From Candidatus Hydrogenedentota bacterium (GTDB taxonomy: Bacteria; Hydrogenedentota; Hydrogenedentia; Hydrogenedentales; CAITNO01): DNA of 64,000 nt. Shown one piece after another: positions 1 to 10,645 of this stretch. A model generated the notes under the pieces. The model was not told the origin of the DNA and ran no database searches. It worked only from the letters and a program-made list of their open reading frames with translations. The stretch lies in NCBI GenBank assembly GCA_012730045.1, contig JAAYBR010000091.1, positions 1 to 64,000 on the forward strand, given 5' to 3'. The stretch's first letter is position 1, and the number at the start of each line of letters is the position of its first letter. The position numbers and the translations under genes were made by a program.

Positions 1-314
1 CGGGGTTCTTGAAAAAATGGGAGGGGGGCCTGCTGTCCGGTGGTATCGCTGACGCTCAACCACCGGCTAATGTCTTGCATCCCTCCGGGATGCCCAAGAC
101 TTTCGCTTTCGGCCATTTCCACGTGTGACAGAGAGCAACCGGCAGCTTGGGGCGCGAAAGAATACGTCCACTTCATTAGCAGCGAAGCGAAGCCATCTCT
201 TGCCCGCCACGGCCCGCCGCCAGCATGTCATGGCGAGCGAAGCGAAGCCATCTCTTGCCCGCCAACGCCTGATTCGCGCGGCATCTTGCCCCCCCGTCTC
301 ACGCCCCCCGCGCG
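1..314. other. Non-coding left edge with dispersed repeats
   Basis: No gene is supported here. Long reading frames run through it on both strands, but they have no ribosome binding site and their translation is low-complexity text produced by the repeats and by high GC. The stretch holds the directly repeated motif annotated at 181-264 and lies upstream of the iolD promoter. The first hundred bases may be the end of another dispersed element, but there is no second copy in this window to confirm it. Confidence 0.55.
181..264. repeat. Two direct copies of a dispersed intergenic repeat motif
   Basis: A 29-base motif beginning AGCGAAGCGAAGCCATCTCT occurs at 181-209 and again at 236-264, a 55-base period. 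Related text (TTCATTAGCAGCGAAGCGA, then CCATCTC) recurs near 44350. It belongs with the inverted repeats near 5.2, 13.7, 44.1 and 47.5 kb. Copies of this kind give misleading translated frames on both strands. Confidence 0.75.
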
Positions 315-345
315 TTGCCGGTTTCCGTTTCCGATCTGCTATCAT
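315..345 (+). promoter_or_regulatory. Putative promoter of the inositol cluster
   Basis: TTGCCG at 315-320 and TATCAT at 340-345 are 19 bases apart, about 63 bases upstream of the iolD start codon. The -10 box fits the pattern found before other leading genes in the window. The long spacer lowers confidence. Confidence 0.4.
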
Positions 346-408
346 GGCGGGCGTTGTGTCCGGTGTCTGTTTGCGAGGGCGTGTTTTCAACCCATTGGAG
401 GTCGTGCC

Positions 409-2277
<1,869 letters not shown>

Positions 2278-2301
2278 CCAAAGCCTTAGGCGGGAGTGGT
2301 C

Positions 2302-3774
<1,473 letters not shown>

Positions 3775-3838
3775 AGGAAGAGCATCCGACCGATCCGACG
3801 GATTGGACGTCCGAAACAAGAGAAAGAGGTTCTGCGGT

Positions 3839-4768
3839 ATGGCGGAGATTCGCGTCGGCAACGCCCCCTGTTCCTGGGGCAGTCTGGAGTTTGAGGGCCT
3901 CGGCGGCCAGCCGCTTACCTGCGAGCGCATGCTCGACGAGCTGGTGGAGACGGGCTACTGCGGCACGGAGCTGGGCGACTGGGGCTTCATGCCCACCGAG
4001 CCCGCCGCGCTGCGCGCCGTGCTGGAGGCGCGCGGCGTCGTGATGGTCGGCGCGTTTGTGCCCGTGCGCTTCGCCGACGAAAGCGCCCACGCCGCGGGCG
4101 CGGAGGCCGCCATGCGCGTGGCGCGCCTGCTGGCCGGGGCCGCCGCGCCGGACCACGCGCCGATGGTCATCCTCGCCGACGACAACGGGAGCGTCCCGGC
4201 GCGCACGGCGAACGCCGGCCGCGTGACGCCCGCCCTGGGCCTCGACGACGCCGGGTGGGCCGTGTTCTGCCGGGGCGTGGAGGCCGTGTCCCGCGCCGTC
4301 CGCGACGCCACCAGGCTGCCGGTCGGCTTCCACCACCACTGCGCGGGCTATGTCGAGACGCCCGGCGAGATCGCCGCGCTCCTGCGCGGGACCAGCCCCG
4401 AACTCCTCGGACTGGTCTTCGACACGGGGCATTACGCCTTCGGCGCGGGCGACCGCGACGGCGCCGCCACCCGCGCCGGGCTGGACCGCTTCGCCGGCCG
4501 CATCACCCACATGCACTACAAGGACTGCGAACCGGAAGTGGCGGCCCGCGCCGCCGCCGAAGGCTGGGACTACTTCCAGTCCGTGGGCAACGGCGTCTTC
4601 TGCGAGCTGGGAAAGGGCTGCGTGGACTTCCCCGCCACCACCGAGGAACTCCGCCGCCGCGGCTACACCGGATTCATCACCGTCGAGCAGGACGTCCTGC
4701 CGGGCATGGGCGCCCCCAAAGAAAGCGCCCGTAGAAACCGCGAATATCTTAAGACATTGGGACTGTAA
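3839..4768 (+). CDS. iolE: Inosose dehydratase-like TIM-barrel protein (IolE family)
   Basis: A 309-residue member of the xylose-isomerase-like TIM-barrel family. In inositol catabolism IolE dehydrates scyllo-inosose to the diketone used by IolD. The N-terminus VGNAPCSWG and the metal-ligand segments are visible: ELGDWGF, HHHCAGYVET, FDTGHYAFGAGD, THMHYKDC and the late glutamate in TVEQDV. AGAGG at 3825-3829 sets the ATG at 3839. The frame is open back to 3731, inside iolA. It lies 64 bases after iolA and is followed by a toxin-antitoxin remnant. Other isomerase or epimerase activities (for example IolI- or IolH-like) cannot be excluded from sequence alone, so the symbol rests partly on context. 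Confidence 0.78.
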   Translation: MAEIRVGNAPCSWGSLEFEGLGGQPLTCERMLDELVETGYCGTELGDWGFMPTEPAALRAVLEARGVVMVGAFVPVRFADESAHAAGAEAAMRVARLLAGAAAPDHAPMVILADDNGSVPARTANAGRVTPALGLDDAGWAVFCRGVEAVSRAVRDATRLPVGFHHHCAGYVETPGEIAALLRGTSPELLGLVFDTGHYAFGAGDRDGAATRAGLDRFAGRITHMHYKDCEPEVAARAAAEGWDYFQSVGNGVFCELGKGCVDFPATTEELRRRGYTGFITVEQDVLPGMGAPKESARRNREYLKTLGL

Positions 4769-4835
4769 GGCGCCCCGGCGGCGTGGTATCATCCTACTGA
4801 CGGAGACACCGAACCGAAAACGGGACACGGGAAAC

Positions 4836-5054
4836 ATGGACACCCTGCTGGAAGAACTCGAAAAGCTTCCCCTCGCCGAGCGCATGCAGCTCGTGGAGGA
4901 CCTGTGGGACAGCATCGCCCGAAGCCGCGCCGAAATGCCCATCCCCCAGTGGCAGAAGGACGCGCTGGAGGAACGCAAGCGGGCGTTTCTACAGCACCCG
5001 GACGCCGGACAGTCCTGGGAAGAGGCCAAAGAAGACATCCTCCGCACCCCATGA
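4836..5054 (+). CDS. Addiction-module antitoxin-like protein (TIGR02574 type)
   Basis: This is a 72-residue acidic, helical protein. Its N-terminus reads LEELEKLPLAERMQLVEDLW, followed by DSIARS and a C-terminal half rich in W, E and K. That pattern is characteristic of the small 'putative addiction module component' family, which pairs with RelE/ParE-type toxins. The next gene starts in an ATGA overlap with its stop codon, the usual arrangement for such pairs. It sits inside the inositol cluster between the iolE-like gene and iolG, which is not a known functional association. Since the toxin partner is damaged, the antitoxin may be an orphan. Confidence 0.75.
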   Translation: MDTLLEELEKLPLAERMQLVEDLWDSIARSRAEMPIPQWQKDALEERKRAFLQHPDAGQSWEEAKEDILRTP

Positions 5055-5362
5055 AGGCAAAGGCTTCTCTGGTTCTCGCCCCCGAAGCCAAGGGGGATGT
5101 CGGGGAGGCGTACCGCTGGTACGAAACCCAGTCCACCGGTCTGGGATTGGATTATTTTCGCTGCATTGACCCCAATTTCCGGATAAGAGATCGCGCGAGT
5201 TTGGGACATTCCGCGAACGAGATTGCCGCAGTCGCTGCGCTCCTTCGCAATGACGGGCGTTTCCGCGTCATTGCGAGTCGGCCGCCCCGGCCGACGCGGC
5301 AATCTCTTGTCGGAACGACCCAGAACCTCAAAAAGTGGCGCGGCCAGCCCCACCAACCATGA
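5051..5362 (+). pseudogene. ParE/RelE-type toxin, 3' part replaced by a dispersed repeat
   Basis: The first ~36 residues (LAPEAKGDVGEAYRWYETQ, then STGLGLDYFRCID) match the N-terminal helices of plasmid-stabilisation (ParE/RelE superfamily) toxins, normally about 95-100 residues. From roughly codon 38 onward the frame is encoded by the dispersed repeat at about 5180-5325. The expected beta-sheet core and the closing arginine/histidine region are absent. The frame stays open by chance for 103 codons. The ATGA junction with the antitoxin shows it was once a functional pair. I infer loss of toxin activity by insertion or replacement. A shortened but functional product seems unlikely. Confidence 0.72.
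5180..5325. repeat. Dispersed intergenic repeat copy inside the toxin gene
   Basis: Bases 5215-5255 match 44086-44126 at 40 of 41 positions (GAACGAGATTGCCGCAGTCG, then the CTCCTTCGCAATGACG end). The GCGTCATTGCGAG near 5265 is the inverted return arm, and AATCTCTTGTCGGAACG at about 5302-5318 matches text near 44412-44430. The element therefore has two half-arms around a short spacer, like the perfect palindrome at 13672-13745. Confidence 0.8.
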
Positions 5363-5374
5363 CGGAGTAATGAA

Positions 5375-6397
5375 ATGGACAAGAGCCTTCTCAACATCGG
5401 CCTCATCGGCGTGGGGCGCATCGGCAAGGTGCATGCGGAGCATCTGGCGTACCGGATTCCGCGGGCGCGGCTGGCGGCGGTTTCGGACGTGAACCTCGAG
5501 GCGGCCGCGGCGCTGGGCGCGAAGCTGGGCGTGGGGCGCGTGGAGGCGGACCACCGGGCGCTGCTGGCGGACCCCGCGCTGGACGCCGTGGTGATCTGCT
5601 CGCCGACGGACCTGCACGCGCCCATGATCGAAGAGTCGGCGGCGGCGGGCAAGCACATCTTCTGCGAGAAGCCCGTCGCGCGGACGCTGGGGGAGATTGA
5701 CCGGGCACTGGACGCCGTGGCGCGCGCAGGGGTGAAACTCCAGATCGGGTTCAACCGGCGCTTCGACGCGAACTTCGCGCGGGTGCGCCGGGCGATCTCG
5801 TCCGGCGAGATCGGCGAGCCGCACCTGCTGCACATCGTCAGCCGCGACCCGGGCCCGCCGCCCATCGAGTATGTCCGCGTGTCGGGCGGCATGTTCCTCG
5901 ACATGACGATCCACGACTTTGACATGGCCCGCTTCCTCATCGGGGAGGAGGTGGAGGAGGTCTTCGCCGCGGGGGCGGTCCGCGTGGACCCCGCCATCGG
6001 CGAGGCGGGCGACCTGGACACGGCGCTGGTCACGCTGAAGTTCGCCGGCGGCGCGCTGGGCGTCATTGACAACAGCCGCCGCGCGGTCTACGGCTACGAC
6101 CAGCGCGTGGAGGTGCTCGGCAGCGCGGGCGGCGCGGCCGTCGCCAACAACCACCCGAACACGGCGGTCATCAGCGACGCCGCCAGCGTCCACCGCGACC
6201 TGCCGCTCAACTTCTTCATGGACCGCTACCTCGACAGTTTCCTGACCGAGATGGCCGCCTTCGTGGACGCCGTGCTCGACGGCGCGCCCATCCCCGTGAC
6301 CGGCGAAGACGGCCGCGCCGCCGTGGCCCTCGGCATCGCCGCCCGCCGCTCCCACGATGAAAACCGCCCCGTGCGCCTGGACGAGATCAAGGCGTAG
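5375..6397 (+). CDS. iolG: Inositol 2-dehydrogenase (IolG), Gfo/Idh/MocA family
   Basis: A 340-residue NAD-dependent dehydrogenase that oxidises myo-inositol to scyllo-inosose, the first step of the pathway encoded around it. The Rossmann motif GLIGVGRIGKVHAEHL is at residues 9-24. FCEKPVA carries the conserved lysine of the EKP motif. GGMFLDMTIHDFDMARFL carries the catalytic Asp/His pair typical of inositol dehydrogenases. The GGAG at 5363-5366 sets the ATG at 5375. It follows the damaged toxin gene by 12 bases. Other Gfo/Idh/MocA enzymes act on related polyols, so specificity for myo-inositol relies on the neighbouring iol genes. Confidence 0.88.
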   Translation: MDKSLLNIGLIGVGRIGKVHAEHLAYRIPRARLAAVSDVNLEAAAALGAKLGVGRVEADHRALLADPALDAVVICSPTDLHAPMIEESAAAGKHIFCEKPVARTLGEIDRALDAVARAGVKLQIGFNRRFDANFARVRRAISSGEIGEPHLLHIVSRDPGPPPIEYVRVSGGMFLDMTIHDFDMARFLIGEEVEEVFAAGAVRVDPAIGEAGDLDTALVTLKFAGGALGVIDNSRRAVYGYDQRVEVLGSAGGAAVANNHPNTAVISDAASVHRDLPLNFFMDRYLDSFLTEMAAFVDAVLDGAPIPVTGEDGRAAVALGIAARRSHDENRPVRLDEIKA

Positions 6398-6443
6398 CGG
6401 GAAGTTGGGGAGGACGGACATCCCGGAAAAGGAGGAGGGCCTT

Positions 6444-7058
6444 GTGACTGCGGAAGCGATGACCAAGGAAAACCGGCCGGGCGTTTTTCTCCGTTGGATC
6501 GTTCCCGCAATCTACGCGTTTTGTCTGGCGCTGGTGCTTATGAATACCGTGACCGACTACCGGCGTATCGTCCTGGCGGAGGACATTGCGGAGGCCCTAC
6601 GCCGCGAACCCCCGCAGACCCTGCCGGAGCTTCGCGACTTGCTTGGTCCCCATCTGCGCGGGGTGTACAAGAGGTCGGCAGGTATCGGGGTTCCCGAGCA
6701 CGATGTCGTCTGGCTCAGCCTCAAACCGCGCGTGTGGATGCGCGTGGTGGCGGAATGCACCCCCGGCACGGAAACGCTCCAGGCGGTGCGCCTCATCTAT
6801 GCCTCCTCGGAGGAGGTGTCCCTGGACAACCCGCGCGAACGCCTGCCCTCCATCACGCTGCCGGGGGTGATCCTGTTCGGGGTAATTCCAGTTCTGCTCA
6901 GCCTCCTATTCAGCCGCCTCTGGCTTTGGGCCTCTCGGCCTGCGGTTCCGCGACCCGTTCACCTTCTCGCCGGTGCGGTGGCTGCGGTGCCCCTGCTGGC
7001 GGTAGTCCCCATTGGTGCCCTTTTCGCTGTGCGTCTGGTACTCTGCTGGGCCCCGTAG
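6444..7058 (+). CDS. Membrane protein of unknown function
   Basis: A 204-residue protein that I do not recognise. A hydrophobic segment follows the N-terminus (WIVPAIYAFCLALVLMNTV). A soluble region of about 100 residues then contains many charged residues and a Trp/Leu-rich stretch. Two hydrophobic segments lie near the C-terminus (around LPGVILFGVIPVLLSLLF and HLLAGAVAAVPLLAVVPIGA). GTG at 6444 is chosen because GGAGGAGG lies at 6431-6438. An ATG at 6459 is the alternative. It may be co-transcribed with iolG (46-base gap) and is followed by a hairpin with a T-run. The short cytoplasmic C-terminus ends in WAP. Confidence 0.62.
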   Translation: MTAEAMTKENRPGVFLRWIVPAIYAFCLALVLMNTVTDYRRIVLAEDIAEALRREPPQTLPELRDLLGPHLRGVYKRSAGIGVPEHDVVWLSLKPRVWMRVVAECTPGTETLQAVRLIYASSEEVSLDNPRERLPSITLPGVILFGVIPVLLSLLFSRLWLWASRPAVPRPVHLLAGAVAAVPLLAVVPIGALFAVRLVLCWAP

Positions 7059-7178
7059 CGCGCGGCAGGCGGGATTCACGACCGACGGTGGGCGCGTGTG
7101 CCGAAAAGGACCGACTTTCCCTCCGGGGACATTTCACGCGCGGGCGCAGCGGGGATGGAGATACAAGCGAAAAGACGA

Positions 7179-7275
7179 GGCAGGCGTGACGCCTGCGCTA
7201 CGGAAGACGGGGCAGGCGTGACGCCTGCGCTACGGAAGACGGGGCAGGCGGGACGCCTGCGCTACAGCATTGGCC
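7179..7275. repeat. Three tandem 32-bp units, each a small hairpin
   Basis: Units start at 7179, 7211 and 7243. Each contains GGCAGGCGTGACGCCTGC or a one-base variant, whose arms GCAGGCGT and ACGCCTGC pair, followed by GCTACGGAAGACG. The tail GCTACGGAAG is shared with the palindromic element at 7285-7312 (opposite strand) and at 31206-31233. The array lies in the 270-base gap between two convergent genes and contains no coding signal. Confidence 0.85.
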
Positions 7276-7294
7276 GGCGGGCGGCTTCCGTAGC

Positions 7295-7325
7295 GCCGCC
7301 GTCCCGGCGGCCTTGTCTTTTTTTT
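7295..7325 (+). terminator. Hairpin plus T-run, probable rho-independent terminator
   Basis: GCCGCCG (7295-7301) pairs perfectly with CGGCGGC (7305-7311) around a TCC loop. An eight-base T-run follows at 7318-7325. It sits after the plus-strand membrane-protein gene and just beyond the stop codon of the convergent minus-strand gene. The stem is itself a copy of the palindrome found at 31206-31233, so the terminator may be built from a repeat. Confidence 0.6.
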
Positions 7326-7328
7326 CGC

Positions 7329-10300
7329 CTACGCCCCCGGCTGCAACCTGACAAAATGGCGTGTGACGGTGCCTGCGGCGAGCTCTCTGGCCTCGATGGT
7401 CCAAACCCCGGGCACGTCGTTTGCGGCGAAGGCCACCCGGAGGTCGAGGACGCCGCCCGGCGCGGCGTGGAAACCGCTGAACTCGGCGCGGCGTCCGTCG
7501 GGGTCGAGGATGCGCAGCTCCAGCGGGATCACCGCGTCCACCGGGTTCCCCTCCCTGTCCGTGACGACCACCCGGGCCTCCATCTCCTGTCCGCAGACCG
7601 CCGTCCTCGGCGCCTGCACCGCAACGGTCTCCACCGGAGTGCCGGTGATGAGGAAGAGCCTGCCGCCGCCCGGTTCCAGTTCGACGGGGATGCTGAGGGT
7701 GCCGCTTTCGGAGGTCGCGGCGACTTCGCGGTGCTCCACGAGGTCATAGACCCGGCCGCCGTTCCTGCGCAGGGTGACCCTTGATGCCACGAACATCCCC
7801 TGTTCCATGACGAGGCCGTGGCGGCCGACGTAGTTCCCAAACTCGCGGCAGTCGTTGACAACAAAGACGTAGTCGGAGCTTCCGTACCGGCGCAGATAGG
7901 GGAGGACGTCGGCGGGGTAAGCGGCCACGGGCGCGCGGTAGCGCCCCTCCAGGGCGGCGGACAGCGTCCCGGCGCGGGCCACGAGGGCCTGCTTGTCCTC
8001 GTCGGCCTTTTTGGTGCGGGTGTACGGCTCCAGCAGGATGTCCGGCTTCACGGCGGGGCACAGGCGGTCGTCGCCCACGAGCAGCCCCCCGGCGGCCTGG
8101 AAGGCGTTGACCTTCTCCACCACCGACGCGGACAGGACATCACAGTCCGCGAGGACCAGCACCTTGTACCCGTCCAGCCCGTGCTTCAGGATCGTCTCCT
8201 CGTACACGATCTCCGGCTGGAGGTGGGCGTACAGCAGGACATGGTAGGCGTCGCCGCCCCACGAGCCGCCCCAGCCGTAGGTGCCCCGGCCCGCGAACAT
8301 GGCGGACGAAAAGCTCTCCAGGAACGCGACATCGGACCGCACGGCGGGCACCTGGAGCAGCGTCGGTCCCAGCGGCTCCACGACCGTGCGCGTGAGCTCC
8401 CGAAGGGCGTTCTGAGTTTCGGGGTGCGTGTACCGGTAGGCGGACGGCCCCTCCGTGGGCACCAGCGACTGCCAGCCGTGGTACATGATGCCGCGCACGG
8501 GCCGCGCGATCTTGGTCCAGAACGCCTCGCGCAGGTGGGCGGGCGCGATGGTGATGTAGTTCGCGCCCGGGTCGTAGTCCTCCCAGGGCGACCGGGGCGC
8601 GGCGGTCTCCGGCACGTCCTCCTGCGGGGCGGTCTGCGACCGGTACCAGATGATCTGCGTCATCTTCATCACGTCCTGGCCCTCCGGGCCGCCCCTGGCC
8701 ATGGCGAAAAGCTCGTCCGTGGCGAGGCCCATGCGGAGCGGGTCCGGGTAGCTGTAGGTCCAGTGCGAGAGGAAGTCCACGCTGCCGCCGCTGCCCCACA
8801 GCGCGGGCACGCGCACCGCCGGGTCGAAGAAGGACCACAGGTCTTTCCGGTCCGTGGACTTCAGCCCCTCGTTCACGGCGGAGTGGAGGCCGTTCCACCC
8901 GTCGCCCTCGCGCCAGAACCACTGGTAGAACCGGAGCAGCGGGTCGTCGTCCGGCACCACGCGGTTCTCCGGGAACCCGGGGAGGTTCGTCCACGAGACA
9001 CCGTTCTTCCCGCCGATGTTCTCCGGGTAGTCGGCCCCCGTCGCCGCGCGGCACAGCGCGCGGTCGTGCTCGTGGAAGCAGATCTGTGTGCCGTCGCGCA
9101 CCTCCGTGTGGATGAGCGCGGCCTCGAAGGCCGGGAAGTCCCCGTAGGTCTGCGCGAGGGACGCGCCCACGTTCCGCGCGAAGTCGCGCACCCCCGGCGC
9201 GTTGCAGCAGAGGTTGGGGCGGTCGTAGGCCTGCCCCGGAGGCGCGGTCCGCAGGAGGTCGGCCTTCTCCTCCAGCCACGAACCCGGGCTGACGCTGACC
9301 ACGATGCCCAGGTCGTTGGCCAGCGCGCGGTCGAGCATCCTGCGGCTCTCGGCCAGGGCCGCCTCGTCCACCGCGGGCGCGGGCGCGCCGGCGTCCCATA
9401 TCCGGCCAAAGTCGCAGCGGAGGCCGAGGCAGTGCGTGAACCCAAGGTCCCGCAGGGTGTCCAAGTTCTCCAGCACCCCCTCCGTGCCCCCGATGCCCCA
9501 CATGACCACCGGCATGCGCGGCGGCCTGCGGCCCACCAGCTCCACGGGGAAGGTTTCGGCGCCGCTGTGGGTCTGGTCGTCGTCGGTGAACGCGAAGCCG
9601 ACGGACACGGCGTACACATCCGGGCGCAGGCCGGTGTCCAGGGCGCACTCGACGGTGTGGGCGGCCCCCGGCGCGATCTCGGCCACGGGGAAGGACTGCG
9701 CGGGCGCGCCGGGAACGGTGACGGTCGCCGTCAGGCCCGTGACCGGTGTGCGGCGGTGGTTGGTCAGGCGGAACCGCAGCAGGGGGGAGGGCTCCATCCG
9801 CCGGTAGACCGTCCGGACGTGCTCCGCCGCCACGGTCACAGGGCGGAACTCGCGCGCCCCGGCGGTGATGCGGATTTCATCCAGGCGACCGGGGAAGCCG
9901 TGGTAATAGCTGCCCACCCGGTCGCCCAGCGAGAGGTCATGCGCCCCCGGAAACACGGGCCCCCGCGGCTTGGTCGCGCTGCCCAGAGAGCGTCCGTCCT
10001 GGGAGAAGGTCACGGTTCCCGCGCCGTCGTAGGCCAGGGCCAGGTGCGACCAGACGCCTTTCTTGAGGACCGCCGGTTCCGACGAATACCACGTCTCAGA
10101 CGATTCCCCGAACCCCAGCACGGCCCGCATGCGCTGGCCGCCCTGCTTGTCCGGCGCGTCCAGGATCCACTGGTAGTCCGCGTGGGCCACGTATTTTTTG
10201 TCCATCAGGAACGACTCCCCGTAGCCCTCGGGGAGTTCGTCCGGACACACCCACATCTCCAGCGTGAACGCCCCGGGGGGCGACAGCTCCGGCGCGTCAC

Positions 10301-10601
10301 GCACGACCGCCGCGTGCCGCGTGTCCTCCACGGGCCACCCGGGCAACGACGCCATCGCCCCGCCGAAGCGGCCCTCCGTGGAACGGACCGCGCCCGCCAG
10401 CGTGCCGTCATGGCCCTTCCCCGACGCGTCGGCCACGGTCTCCGTGCCGCCGTCGTCAAAGTTCCACAGGGCGATGACATGCTCCCCCGTGGCGTCGTCG
10501 CCGGTGTAGGCCGCTTCCCAGGGCTCGGCGGTCTGGGCGAACAGGGGGGCGCAAAAGGCGGTGACCAGCGCCAGAATCGGGACGAAGGCGGCAGTGCGCA
10601 T
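7329..10601 (-). CDS. Secreted LamG / glycoside-hydrolase-like multidomain protein
   Basis: A 1090-residue exported protein. A signal peptide (residues 1-23, ending LFAQ) is followed by a LamG-type beta-sandwich (about 40-245; NFDDG near the start, then WVCP and SHLALAYDGAG). A NEW3-like Ig segment follows. Next comes a TIM-barrel-like region beginning VVMWGIGGTEG and containing HTEVRDG and WYRSQTAP. A Rossmann-like segment (DGYKVLVLADCDVLSASVVE, then AAGGLLVGDDR) resembles the trimerisation domain of GH42-type enzymes. A C-terminal Ig-like domain closes the protein. AAGGAG precedes the ATG by 7 bases. It lies 44 bases downstream of the GH2 gene on the same strand, so the pair is probably an operon for polysaccharide breakdown. 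Catalytic residues cannot be assigned with confidence. Confidence 0.7.
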   Translation of the reverse strand: MRTAAFVPILALVTAFCAPLFAQTAEPWEAAYTGDDATGEHVIALWNFDDGGTETVADASGKGHDGTLAGAVRSTEGRFGGAMASLPGWPVEDTRHAAVVRDAPELSPPGAFTLEMWVCPDELPEGYGESFLMDKKYVAHADYQWILDAPDKQGGQRMRAVLGFGESSETWYSSEPAVLKKGVWSHLALAYDGAGTVTFSQDGRSLGSATKPRGPVFPGAHDLSLGDRVGSYYHGFPGRLDEIRITAGAREFRPVTVAAEHVRTVYRRMEPSPLLRFRLTNHRRTPVTGLTATVTVPGAPAQSFPVAEIAPGAAHTVECALDTGLRPDVYAVSVGFAFTDDDQTHSGAETFPVELVGRRPPRMPVVMWGIGGTEGVLENLDTLRDLGFTHCLGLRCDFGRIWDAGAPAPAVDEAALAESRRMLDRALANDLGIVVSVSPGSWLEEKADLLRTAPPGQAYDRPNLCCNAPGVRDFARNVGASLAQTYGDFPAFEAALIHTEVRDGTQICFHEHDRALCRAATGADYPENIGGKNGVSWTNLPGFPENRVVPDDDPLLRFYQWFWREGDGWNGLHSAVNEGLKSTDRKDLWSFFDPAVRVPALWGSGGSVDFLSHWTYSYPDPLRMGLATDELFAMARGGPEGQDVMKMTQIIWYRSQTAPQEDVPETAAPRSPWEDYDPGANYITIAPAHLREAFWTKIARPVRGIMYHGWQSLVPTEGPSAYRYTHPETQNALRELTRTVVEPLGPTLLQVPAVRSDVAFLESFSSAMFAGRGTYGWGGSWGGDAYHVLLYAHLQPEIVYEETILKHGLDGYKVLVLADCDVLSASVVEKVNAFQAAGGLLVGDDRLCPAVKPDILLEPYTRTKKADEDKQALVARAGTLSAALEGRYRAPVAAYPADVLPYLRRYGSSDYVFVVNDCREFGNYVGRHGLVMEQGMFVASRVTLRRNGGRVYDLVEHREVAATSESGTLSIPVELEPGGGRLFLITGTPVETVAVQAPRTAVCGQEMEARVVVTDREGNPVDAVIPLELRILDPDGRRAEFSGFHAAPGGVLDLRVAFAANDVPGVWTIEARELAAGTVTRHFVRLQPGA

Positions 10602-10645
10602 GTTCTTCTCCTTCGGGGCGGTCGCGGCGGCCGCGGTCTCCCGGG

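Noticed and set aside
7179-7275. Tandem repeats considered as a CRISPR array
   Set aside because: The units are contiguous 32-mers without unique spacers, and no cas gene is in the window.
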